Shown here in pieces: positions 1-10,856 of a stretch of DNA of 40,336 bases (position 1 is the first letter of the stretch; every line of letters starts with the position of its first letter). This DNA comes from Mansonella perstans (taxonomy: Eukaryota; Nematoda; Chromadorea; Rhabditida; Onchocercidae). The notes below the pieces were generated by a model. That model saw nothing but the letters and a program-made list of their open reading frames with translations, was not told the origin of the DNA and did no database searches. Location: NCBI GenBank assembly GCA_037074765.1, contig JBAMDO010000346.1, positions 1 through 40,336 on the forward strand, written 5' to 3'. Position numbers and translations under genes: made by a program.

Positions 1-318
1 GTTTGAGTAATGATGTCACATATTCTTTGTAACACTTCTTTTGACTTTCAGTTTGAGTAATGATGTCACATATTCAAAGACATTACTTTGTAACACTTCC
101 TTTGACTTTCAGTTTGAGTAATGATGTCACATATTCAAAGACATTACTTTGTAACACTTCCTTTGACTTTCAGTTTGAGTAATGATGTCACATATTCAAA
201 GACATTACTTTGTAACACTTCTTTTGACTTTCAGTTTGAGTAATGATGTCACATATTCAAAGACATTACTTTGTAACACTTCCTTTGACTTTCAGTTTGA
301 GTAATGATGTCACATATT
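1..318. repeat. 61-bp minisatellite, five units plus a partial one
   Basis: Units start at 1, 51, 112, 173, 234 and 295, each opening GTTTGAGTAATGATGTCACA. The period is 61 bp. The first unit lacks 11 bp and the last is cut at 318, where the inverted-repeat arm begins. The complete units are nearly identical, differing mainly at one C/T site. Each holds TGATGTCA, one base from the CRE/ATF palindrome TGACGTCA, and a short dyad CAAAG...CTTTG. The array runs off the left edge. Any open frame across it is a by-product of the repeat. Confidence 0.95.
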
Positions 319-658
319 TTCCAATTGTTGGGATTATTAAGAATTTTAATTACGAGTATCTGAATGATTTATTGGTCAAATTATTGAAATTTATGAATGA
401 ATCAAATTTTACTATTGATAAATTATTCCATTTCTTAGCAATTTTCAGTCCTTAAATTTTTTAAAAAATCCTGAATTTCAAGGTAACAACATTAAGTCAG
501 ACAATTTGTAAAATGTCCGAATTTTTCAAAATTAAGAAAACAGGAAGACAAAAGACCAACAATGATCAAATTTCAAATAATTATGAAAAAAATCAAAATT
601 GCAAGAATATAAAAGAAAGCATTGCAAGTATTCCTTGATATATCAGTGCAAAGCAAAC
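319..658 (+). repeat. Left arm of a 340-bp inverted repeat
   Basis: This stretch is the reverse complement of 3388-3737, with a roughly 10-base gap near 445. It starts at TTCCAATTGTTGGG, directly against the minisatellite, and ends at AAGCAAAC. Its first part occurs a third time at 24113-24240 in the same orientation. No coding potential is visible. The flank TTAATCAAC next to the 3737 and 24113 copies is missing here, so this copy looks like the displaced one. Confidence 0.9.
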
Positions 659-2218
659 ACTAGAAGTGATGTCGATAATGGCAGAAAGTTTTCGATTGCT
701 ACTTGCAAACATTTCACTATAACATTAGATTCAATTAATCACTTCGGCGTACGCATATAAGCGGTAAGAATAAATTAAATTTTGTCATTGGTCTAAGAAG
801 CATTAAAATATCAGAAGCAGTATTGAAATATTTCCGATATATGTATATTAGTTTCTATAGTGACTGAAAAATAAATGGTTCAAATTAATTCTTATCAATA
901 GCTCATTTTTTTCTTTTTTTTTAAATATGAAATTTAATTTTTGAAGAGTGATAATTTATTTAAAATTTCCTTTTTGGGATGGTGATATTTTGAAATTAGC
1001 GAAATTTTTCGCAGATAAAATTATGACTGTCTACAATTTGGATGCTGCAAAGAAGGAAAAAAATGAATGACAGATTATTCAATAAATTACATTACCTTTG
1101 TACTCGTAATCGTTGAATTATCAGCAGCCATAGTCAAAGCTTTGAATAATCTCTTATTGAATTATGCAAATAAGTGAGAAATGTGATTAAAAGCGATCGG
1201 TTCAATTCGTCACTATTTGTTGTCTCGTCTTAGGGTATATTGATTTGAAATCTTTTATCACTTAAAGTAAAATTCTAATAGAAAAAGGCAGAGAGATGGG
1301 TGAGGATTGGATCTTGAATAACAGTAAAGCAAATATTGAAAACATTAGATACCTTAAAATGTTATATTATTCACATATATTAAATTATATTATTAGATAC
1401 CAGTACATATGATTCTTGCATATAATATTATAATATTATGTTATATAATATCAAAACATTATATTATTAAATATTATTCTTGCAAAAGCAGCTGTTACGT
1501 ACAATTCTTCAACAGTTATAAAGTTGCAAATTGTTTTGAATGTATTAATGCTTGAAGTCATTTAGAAACGAAATATTATACAGATTTTATGAAGAACATA
1601 TGTCAAATAATAATAATTTTTCTTTTTTTTTATTATTAGGAAAGTGTGATATCATTTATTTATGATTTTTAAAAAAATTTTGTTCAATAAATATCGACCA
1701 AAAAAATAATTGATAAGTCAATGATTGTTGGTGATAAAGTTGATAATGAAGGAGGTATGTAGGTGCGCCAGTAATTACAATGGAAGAATCCCATCAGCCT
1801 GTTCAATAATATTAAATAAAATTCATATGCCTATACAGGTGATAATTGACAATTATTTTATCAAATATTGCAATAAATTAAGATTTTCTTTTGGAATTTG
1901 TCTGTTAAAATATAGATGAATGAAATAAAAAGATGATAAAGAATATGTGATTATCGATCCCGCATAGCTATACTTCTGAAAGTTTGGCCTAATTCAGCTC
2001 AATTGTTTGATAATAGCAATAAGTCGTGTTTGAATCATGGAATCTTCAGAATCTTAAGTAGATAATTTCAAACTACTTAATAATTGCTATTGAATTTTGA
2101 TCAAAATATTTGGTTGAGTTGAAAAGCATAAATAATTGCTTCCAAATAAAATTTCGAATTGAAAAATGCATTTCTTATGTGATGTGGTTTTGATGATGTT
2201 AGACGAAATTTATTCATT
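659..2218. other. AT-rich non-genic stretch
   Basis: No convincing gene on either strand. About 1360-1480 is a very AT-rich stretch of ATTATA-type words. The few open frames are short and lack splice or protein-like character. The interval lies downstream of the minus-strand gene ending at 2219, so it may contain that gene's 3' UTR. Confidence 0.5.
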
Positions 2219-3278
2219 TTAATAACATTTCAATTTCTTGGAATCCCCAACCAACAGCAAATCATCCGCATCTTCGAAATCTTTTTGCTCTGGAACTTGC
2301 ACATTGGCACCATCAAGATATATTTGCTGCAAAAAAAAATCGAACAACTTCGCTTGTATCAATAAATTGATAAGGATGTTATTGGTAATGTATCGTGGCG
2401 CAATTTTTCGAGATATGGATTTTTTATCCAGGATGAGGGATTTTCTTTCATTGTAAATGATTGTTAATATTGAGATTTTATTCTAGTTTCTTGATTTCTG
2501 TTTAGGTTTAGATAAGTAGGTTTCTTGTCCATATGAGTAAATGAGAATTGATTTCTTACCCCTCATTGATATTGATTGAATTTTTGAGTTTTTTTAAATC
2601 TTCGGATATTGATCATGGGCTATCGAAAATTTGATGATATGATTTATGTTATATTAATTCTTTCATAGTTCATAAGTCGTTCTATCTTATCATTTGGTAT
2701 TTGGATAACATTAAAGTTTACTATTACGTTGTGTTATTTCAAATCCAGCTCATAAATTTAAAGATCAAGTTACTGCATTGTAATACTTTTTCATAATCAA
2801 TAAATTTTCTCGACAAAATTGTGCTTGAGGTGAACTATGTCTTATGACCTCTATAACAAAAGGAGGGATGATGAAACACGTGAAAGATTGCAAACACTCC
2901 TTACGAGGTAAAAGGATCGCACATCAAACTTTAGAGGTAAAAAAAATAAAATCGATAAAAAATAAAAAAAAAACAATTAAATGTAGGAAAAGACAGAACG
3001 ATTTCTCGAGAAAAAAATCTTGCAATTGCAATGTTTATCATGTTAACCGAATCATCGAACGGCAAACATACCGAACACATCAGAAACTTCTTACTATGAT
3101 GACGAAATAACAAAATGCGAAGCGGAATCTTCAAATTAATACACGAAGCTAACGAGGCTATCATTACGTTCGTTATGTACAAAAAAGAAATGATCGTGAA
3201 ATCTCCCTCAGTAGTAACCTACAACACTACAAGGAATCTAGGAGCAGCTTCAATGCTGCCATTCATTCCCAAGTCATC
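2219..3278 (-). CDS. 3' part of an unrecognised minus-strand gene, three exons seen
   Basis: Three minus-strand segments join in consistent phase. Exon A is 3278-3223 (acceptor TTTTTAG, donor GTAGGT, phase 2). Exon B is 2834-2774 (acceptor ACATAG, donor GTAACT). Exon C is 2482-2219 (acceptor ACTAG, ending TAA). Together they give about 126 residues. Exon C alone is open for 87 codons without an ATG, unusual in such AT-rich DNA. The product has a charged start, a hydrophobic helical stretch (NNILINLLIQAKLFDFFLQQ) and an acidic tail (EDADD) ending KLKCY. Helical, probably soluble, family not recognised. Upstream exons are not visible; the gene runs into the inverted-repeat arm at 3388, so it may be 5'-truncated. 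Intron positions are inferred from splice consensus only. Confidence 0.5.
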
Positions 3279-3387
3279 CTAAAAATCCAAAAATTGAATT
3301 AATTAATTTCTTGTCCGAAATGAGCAGCTTAAGAAGTTGCAAGAGACTACTACCATGTCTCAGAAAATTTCGAGGAATACGGAGAAT

Positions 3388-3737
3388 GTTTGCTTTGCAC
3401 TGATATATCAAGGAATACTTGCAATGTTTTCTTTTATATTCTTGCAATTTTGATTTTTTTCATAATTATTTGAAATTTGATCATTGTTGGTCTTTTGTCT
3501 TCCTGTTTTCTTAATTTTGAAAAATTCGGACATTTTATAAATTGTCTGACTTAATGTTGTTACCCTGAAATTCATTATTTTTTAAAAAATTTAAGGACTA
3601 TTACTCAGAAAAATTGCTAAGAAATGGAATAATTTATCAATAGTAAAATTTGATTCATTCATAAATTTCAATAATTTGACCAATAAATCATTCAGATACT
3701 CGTAATTAAAATTCTTAATAATCCCAACAATTGGAAA
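3388..3737 (-). repeat. Right arm of the 340-bp inverted repeat
   Basis: Reverse complement of 319-658. The part from 3598 onward also belongs to the 4.5-kb duplicated arm and recurs near 24113-24252; 3388-3597 is shared only with the 319-658 copy. The two inverted repeats therefore overlap here, which orders the rearrangements: the small one samples sequence on both sides of the large arm's boundary. Confidence 0.9.
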
Positions 3738-6700
3738 TTAATCAACTTTTCAATCTTTTGCAAATTTTTAACAGATATTTCATTTTGCAGTAAGCAATGA
3801 TCTAAAAAGCTTATAAGAAATGATTGCATCAAATAAATAATTGTATCATCGGTAGCATTTTTTTTTCCTCTTTAAAATTTTAACTGATTAGCTACTATCG
3901 AATGGCTGCAATGACAACAAAAATTGGGGAAAGATAGTCTCTAATTTTTAAAGATGATTGTAAGTTTAGTTTAAGTGATAAATGTCATCTTTTTTTAACT
4001 ATAAGTAAATAATTGAATTCAAAATTTGATCACAAAATACCTTCAGATTTTTTGCTTTACAAAAGTTCGTATAAAAACTTAAGTTTTGAAGGAAATACAT
4101 CCATTTCTAAATTAGCGTTAATTTGAAAATGATCAAATCTCAAAAAGTTCATAATGTCAAAAATCAATTATTAATTGATCAGAGAATAATAATAAAGACT
4201 TAAATTGACAAGCGAAAAATGTTGCAAAATTAATATGCAAATTTATGAGTCATAAACCAATATTTATTTATCAGAATCAGTATAATAAATCATTTGCATG
4301 TTCCTATCGAAGTGGCATATCATAGGAGATGCCACGGCAAAAATTAGCGCTGGATCTCGTATGGGTTGTACCGGGGGAAATTCGCAAGCGTTACTTGCAG
4401 GTTTGCTATCGTATTTCGCCACTCATCATTAATTAATAAAAAGTAATGCAAACTATAAAAATAAATTTTGATAAAAAATACAGTAATTTAGAAATTTTTT
4501 GGAACTAATTCTTTAAAACTTAGATATAAGTTGTTAAAAAAATAAGCAAGATATCGGCAAAAAATATTTTAGAAAAATATTAAAAAATTTAAAAGTTAAA
4601 TCTGATTTTAAAAAAATTTATTTCTTATCTCCAAACTCTACTGAACCTACTATCAACATATTAATCATGGACCAGCAAGAAATTAAATTTTCTAAATTAT
4701 AACAGGCTGAAAAAACTATCACGATTTCTGTTTGACCATCACGGCAGAACAGTTTTAAAACCATGTCGAAACTAATTTATCGAATGGACTTATAAAAAGT
4801 TTTAAAAGAAAATCTAAGCTGTAAATCTTGCAGAAGAATATTTTAATCAATAGTTTAAAATTTGTGAATTCAAAATTTTAAATTACTAGATGTAAATAAA
4901 TATCATGCTTTGCATTTAAGAATCAACTTTATTATGAGAAAATAGAGGCTAGCGTATATTTAAAATGGTCGGCAAGTGCTGGTTTAAAAAATCGAACAAA
5001 AGTTGTACTTGAAAATGGATATACATGTAGTGCACCTGCTGGCTTGCTTGCTGCTTTCTCCGAGATTTTTTGCAGGCTTATTTTAATGCAGGTACGTTGT
5101 AAATGGAAGCATATTTGATTGACTGATTTTTCTAAGCATTTAATAAGTATCCTTCTTTCGAGATGTCTCACGAAAAACTTGCTTTGGGAAGTTCCATGCC
5201 ATTATAATTATAATAGTTAAATCTGTCGCAATTTCATAAGATTATTATCAAGATCTAGATAGGAACTCACTACTTAAACGAACAATGAATGCATTTTTTA
5301 AATTCTGTACATTTCATGTTGTAGCTTTTTGTTAACTTTATAAGTAGTACCGGAAATTACTGATAATTATAATGATAGCTGTATCTAGGTTTCGCATGAA
5401 CATCTTTCTTCCGGTGAAGAGATCATGGTTCACTTGAATGGTATGCCGAATCTTACAAATACTGGTCTCTACAATGTGATAGCTTTCATCCGACGTGGAC
5501 AAATAAAATTTTTGAGAACTGAATTGGAATATATTCTAGTAGCAGCCAGTGATCTTCGAGTGAATATTAAAACTAGCCATACAATAGGGAAATTCGAGAT
5601 TTAAATTTCTTTAAATGAAATCGGGAAACAATCTTGATTGGATGACAAAAACAGAACAAGTAGAAGCTATTAGAATATATGACGCAGAAAAGTAAAAACA
5701 AGAAGAAAAATTAGAAGAATGTTACTTAACTAGGATGAGATCGGTAAAATGAGCAATAAGCAACTTGTTTCGAAATACAAATTAAATGGATTTTGAAGTA
5801 CACTTTGACATAATAAAAAATTCAGAACAATTAAATGATTAACAAAGAGGCACTTATTTAGAAATGTTGTTTCATATGTTTCAATCATTACTGTTACCAC
5901 TAAATCTCTGTGCTATTTAAAAGTATCCATCATAGAAACTATTTTAGGTGGTTTCATTGGTATCATTGATTTGTGAAGAAATGACTGCACGGATACTAGA
6001 AAACACATCATCTGCAATTTCGTTGTTATATATAGCTGTTGCTTGCTTACCTCCGTTCGTTTAACTAACTTTTCCGCTTAAATCTATCTAATAAAACATG
6101 GAACGGAACAGGCCATTATGTTCCATTATTCAATGCTTTTCTAACCCAGTCTCAATAATTTTTGCAGGATTTTTTCTTTTTTGTAATTTTTTGGTATTTC
6201 TAATTCATCTTACCAATTATTAGCTACTAATACATTTCATCATGAATAGAGAGAAATATTTAAGTTAAAAAAATAGAAGAACCCAGAAATCCTCACGCAT
6301 CGGAATGAGACTATAATTTGCTGTTAAGGAATTGTTATTGCTGATATTTAATATTCCTTCTCTATTATTTTTACTTTGTATTTAGGTGCTCACAATACCG
6401 CAACATGGTGGTTGATAGCGCAGCAATGAAATTCCGTGATATTGCAAAGAATCCGGGATTTTTAAAAGTAAAAGGAAAAACAATTTCTTTTATATTGTTT
6501 TATTATAAATTTAAGTAATTAATTAACAATAGGAAGAACTGAACAATTGGTAATCCTACAGTTATGCAAAATGATAATTAAATAATTTTATATAATAATA
6601 TAGCATAGGAAATATGAAATAGCAATTTACCTCTTTATTAATCAAAAAAAAATTTTTACACGAAAAATTTAACATTAACATTTTTTTAGTTGTCATTCGA

Positions 6701-8099
6701 AATGCTCTATTCACTCATTTCTTCACCAGTATTGCAAGGACCTGAGTGGGTAATGGAAATTTACCAAATAATCTTGATTTGGCTTCGAAATAATCCTGAG
6801 CTAATCTGTTTTGCGCCATCATTGTTGGACAATGTTAATTTCAGAGATATTATCAATGCGACTGACAATGTTTGTCGTTTATTTTTTCTTGCTTATTTCA
6901 CTGAATCTTGAAATTTCAAATTTTATAGATTATAAAAACCAGAGAGGGTATAAACATTAAGAGAATAGATGTAGAATAAGGATTGCTATAAACATTATAA
7001 CAAAATTTTTTTTATTTCGAATTTTATTAAAAAATGACATACAGATTAGTGAAGATGAAAAAAAGGAATTATATAAAATATGGAAAGCTCGCTATGATAG
7101 CATGTGCTATGATAATTAAATAAACTAAATTTTATAAATTTGAAAAATTCATCTTTTTTTTAATTCTTTGTTAGCGTCTTGAAATTATAAAGAAATCGTC
7201 GGAAGTTCCCAACTTGGGACCCATTGTACAACTCTTTTTAATGGATGCAGTTTATGCTCAGTTTTCGGTTTGTTTTTGACTTTTTTTGGATTTTTAAATT
7301 TATTAATTTCTATCATATGAATTCATACATGACGAAAATTCGTGGAAAAAAAATGAGTTAATAACTAATGGCAAATAAATAAAAATTGAAATCGACAGTG
7401 CAATAATAAATTAATCAGCGAATATTTTAAATACTTTAAACTCAATTATAGGATAATTTAACATTATTACCAAATCGCGGTCAATCATTACCATCAGCCA
7501 TTTATACGATATCTGGTCCAGAAACTGCAACTGTACCAACTCCTGAGTCGCACATCGTTCCACTTTTTGATTCCACTTCATCTATGACAACCAAAAGCAT
7601 GAATAATGCGTCATTAGACAAAAATTGGTCTCTGACTCAACAGTTTCCCGTGGAATCTCTCAATTCTCGTAGCCAACCCGGTTACAAGTGTAACACTGCG
7701 ACCTATGCAATGCCGGAAAAATCTACAAGTAATTCTGGTGATAATAGACAAAGACTTTGGTCAGAGGTTTTAGCTGGTGGACCAAAGCATACTTCGAAAA
7801 GTGGAAATCTAATAAATGAAATGGTTTCATTTCGCAGCAGTACTCCTTCAATACTGCTCTCGAAAAGCTCTGATGATTCGACTCATACGGTAATTGCAGC
7901 AAATAACGGTCAGGCATTTACCTGTCCATCTACTGCTGTTGATAAACAGGAAACATCAACCGCTATCATAGGCCCTCTGGAATCAACTAAAATTCGAACA
8001 AGCTATAGCCAAGAATCAGCGTCTAGTTCAAAACGGCGACGTAAATTTGAGGAAATCCCGTTACGAACCGAGCCACCAAAAAGTCGTAAAGAATTACGG
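3598..8099 (+). repeat. Left arm of a 4.5-kb inverted duplication
   Basis: 3598-8099 matches the reverse complement of 19751-24252 at high identity, with scattered substitutions and a few small indels. One example is a roughly 27-bp tract present near 22000-22030 and absent at the matching place near 5845. The arm carries all exons of the gene at 4329-8129 up to its last codons. Both outer limits of the duplicated block meet BEL/Pao DNA: element A at 8100, and an antisense LTR scrap at 24253 in the other arm. The two genes point towards each other across an 11.65-kb spacer. Confidence 0.95.
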
Positions 8100-8129
8100 T
8101 ATGTTACAAAGATGGTATGTTACGAATGA
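4329..8129 (+). CDS. Integrator subunit 15-like protein (tentative), left copy with altered C-terminus
   Basis: Eight exons join in phase: 4329-4400, 4921-5091, 5389-5559, 5948-6054, 6386-6467, 6690-6869, 7175-7267 and 7452-8129. Introns start with GT and end in TAG or AAG. The product is 517 residues: a helical N-terminal half, then a Ser/Thr-rich tail with a basic cluster (SSKRRRKFEE) that could be a nuclear localisation signal. Exons 4 to 6 recall the helical core of Integrator subunit 15 (C7orf26/DUF4507), including spacing around NPGF and WLRNNPEL. That comparison is from memory and unchecked. In Integrator the subunit would act in the nucleus in snRNA 3' processing and transcription attenuation. 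The last 12 codons of the sister copy are missing: after KSRKELR the frame runs into retroelement A and stops ten codons later. No internal stop is seen, so it could still be expressed. Confidence 0.55.
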
Positions 8130-8379
8130 TGCATAAGGGTAGAGAAGTTGTTATCACTCTTAATTCATTATATAATGATTTAGAAATAGCCTTTCAAGAA
8201 GAAAGGTCATTGGTTACCATGGAGGAGAAAATGACTAAACCTTCACCTGTTAGTCATTTAACAATACATCTACCAAAGCTACCACTACCAACCTTTAGTG
8301 GAGAAATAAAGCCTTGGAGAGAATTCTGGAACAGTTTCAATTCATCCATACACCAACAAGAACTACCAGATATTCAAAA
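8100..8379 (+). pseudogene. Gag fragment of element A
   Basis: Corresponds to the middle of element B gag (about 31722-32010). It keeps the conserved PKLPLPTFSG and the WREFWN motif of BEL/Pao gag (DUF1759 family), where the N-terminal coiled region gives way to the capsid-like part. The start is cut at the host-gene junction. Near 8379 sequence matching B 32011-32535 is absent and the frame changes on entering the nucleocapsid part. The deletion ends share TTCAAA in the B-like parent, suggesting a microhomology-mediated loss. Confidence 0.8.
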
Positions 8380-9905
8380 AATCAAAAGGGAAGAGGTACC
8401 TCTGCCTTACTCATCACGAAACAAACAAATGACACAAAGGACCTTCAGTCTGGTAGTAAATCAAAATCCAACAAGGAAAAAAGACCTTGTACGTTTTGCA
8501 ATGAAAATCACTGGGATAACGAATGCCCAAAGTACTCTACAGCAAAACAACGGTACGAACGGTTGAAGGAACTCAAGGCGTGTACTAACTGCTTACGGAC
8601 GAAGCATACGACAATAAACTGCAATCAAAGGAAACGAACATGTTTCCACTGCAAAGGCCAACACAATACAGCACTATGCTATAAAAATTATCGCTCGAAT
8701 AACAAAGAAGAGACAAATTCGACGATCATAATAAATTCATTAAATCAACCTATTAGCCACCAAGGCAAGAAGGTCTTATTAATATGCAAGGAAATTGAAG
8801 CAGTCAACCCAAGCAAACCAGAGAATCATGAAGACGCCTTAGTATTATTTGATCCAGGTTCTCAATCATCGTTCATCTCAAAAAAGTTAGCCAGTCGTTT
8901 AAGTCTAACTGAAACAGCAAAGGAAGAATTAAAACTTTTTTCCTTTGGTAACCAATTACCCAAGGTCTACCAAAGTAACAAAGTAAAATTAGGAATAAGA
9001 ACTGCTGAATCAAAGGTCATAAATATCAATGCCTATGCATTAGATTATTTGACAGATAAGCTACAAATAATTAATCCAAATTCTTACGACATGAATTCCA
9101 TATCACGTCAGAAACAATTAGACGAGTCGCAAGGATATTGGAGACGGCCTGACATCATAATCGGAGTAGATCATTTCTTCGAATTTATGCAACCGTACAA
9201 AAACCATATTATGTCATCAGGTTTTTATTTACTTCAAACCAAGGTTGGACCAATAATAACAGGTTGTGGATATACTAATAGAACTTGTGAATCTGATAGT
9301 CGCAATTCTATTAATGTAACCACTATCATCACAAATCCAGATATAGATCAGTTTTCGAAATTGGAAGTAATTGGGATCCAAGAACAACCAAATGATGAAG
9401 ATGACGAGAGAGCATTGGAACAATTCAAAAATTGTATCACGAAGAATGATAATAGATACCAAGTTTGCTGGCCAATGAAAGATTCAAAGGTTAACTTACT
9501 AGACAATTATGGTCTTTGTTATGGAAGATTAAAAACGCTAGTCAAACGACTTCACCCCAATCAAGCTATACTCGAACGTTATGACGAGACAATTAAAGAA
9601 CAATTACTGTCGAATGTTATTGAAAAGGTGACAACAAATATGGATCAAGAAGGTACTATACACTATTTGCCTCACCATGAAGTATTAACTTCAGGAAAGA
9701 CAACTACGAAATTACGAATTGTCTACGATGCTTCAGCCCATATTAAAGGAGAAAAAAGCCTAAATAATATGTTATATCGCGGTCCCACTACACTACCTGA
9801 CTTAGCAGGTGTTTTACTTCGATTCAGAATGATGAAAGATGTTATAACAGCAGATATAGAAAAAACTTTTTTGCAATTGGAACTGCATCAACCGAAAGGA
9901 ACTGC
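8380..9905 (+). pseudogene. Nucleocapsid, protease and RT N-terminal part of element A
   Basis: In order: three zinc knuckles (about 8487-8690, CX2CX3HX4C, CX2CX4HX4C, CX2CX3HX4C), which bind genomic RNA; a retropepsin-like aspartic protease (DUF1758 type) whose active-site turn at 8851 reads FDPGSQSSF rather than the usual D-S/T-G; a linker; and the reverse transcriptase start with [10 protein letters not shown] and DIEKTFLQ (first catalytic Asp, near 9855). The frame is open from about 8388 until a single-base break near 9890, in a run of C. B shows the same order and the same DPG. Confidence 0.85.
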
Positions 9906-10856
9906 ACTCGATTTTTGTGGTTAAAGGATATTCAAGGAGAAACCACCAAGGAAAATTTAGAATGTTATCGTTTTCAGAGAGTTCCATTTGGTATAATATC
10001 GTCTCCGTTTTTGCTTTCAACTACACTCAATTATCATCTAGAAAATTACGGAAGCAAAACTACTTTAGAAATCAAGAAAAACCTCTATGTCGATAATGTT
10101 TTATTACCTGCAAATGGAACCGAAGAAGCACTCGAAATTTACAATGAAACGAAGGATATCTTTAAGAATGTCTCAATGAATATAAGAGAATTCTTTTCAA
10201 ATGACAGCAATTTCAATGAACTCATTCCTGAAGACGACAGAGCTGAGATAAGTCAAATTAAAAAGATCCTTGGTATTAATTGGAACCCAGTCAGAGATTC
10301 CATTGAGATAATCTTAAAACCATGGGAGAACCAAACTCTAACGAAAAGAACAATCCTACAGTTCATTGCCTCGCAATATGATCCTTTAGGATTCTTAGTT
10401 CCATTAATGTTATTATTCAAACTCTTCCTACAAAATCTATGGAAAAGAAAATTATCCTGGGATCAGTCGCTCGAGGATGACGATATTGAAACATGGGAAA
10501 TCCTTATAAGACGATGGCCAACAAAAGTCAAAGAAATTCCACGCATGGTAATCGATCCTAATCGTTTACAACAATTAGAAATTCATGTGTTTACTGATGC
10601 ATCGACTACAGCATATGCTGCAGCAGTCTATGCAAAACAAGATACAAACACATCTTTGATTTTTGCAAAATCTCGAATAGCTCCAGTGAAAGGAATCACA
10701 ATACCTAAACTAGAATTATTAGGTATTTTAATTGGAATAAGAGTAACCAAATTCATCATCAAACAATTGGAAATTGAAGAGATAAGAGTCGCATTATGAT
10801 CAGACTCTCGATGTGCACTCCAATGGATAAAAAATCGATCACGACTCTTACCTAGA
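9906..10856 (+). pseudogene. RT palm and RNase H part of element A
   Basis: Continues the reverse transcriptase after the frame break near 9890. It holds the FQRVPFGI stretch and, at 10086-10097, the active-site box as YVDN where most retroelements have YVDD. It then runs through the Peptidase_A17-annotated pol region to RNase H (HVFTDAST near 10585). A TGA at 10797-10799 stands where B has a Trp codon, immediately before the SDSRCA motif. A further one-base break lies near 10857. Confidence 0.85.

Noticed and set aside
1..318. CRISPR-like array
   Set aside because: Units are head-to-tail with no unique spacers, and the genome is eukaryotic.
1021..1131. Minus-strand ATG exon (MAADNSTITSTK) with a donor and a good TTTGCAG acceptor
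   Set aside because: The joined product is only 19 residues; too short to separate from chance.
2837..3110. Possible plus-strand two-exon gene (MSYDLYNKRRDDETRERL..., then an exon from 2987)
   Set aside because: Splice sites are plausible, but it lies inside the intron of the better supported minus-strand gene and the second exon is a lysine-rich AT-biased frame.
4298..4400. Upstream ATG (MFLSKWHIIGDATAK...) as start of the duplicated gene
   Set aside because: Its frame ends in phase 1 at the donor and meets a stop in exon 2. The ATG at 4329 ends in phase 0 and joins exon 2 cleanly.
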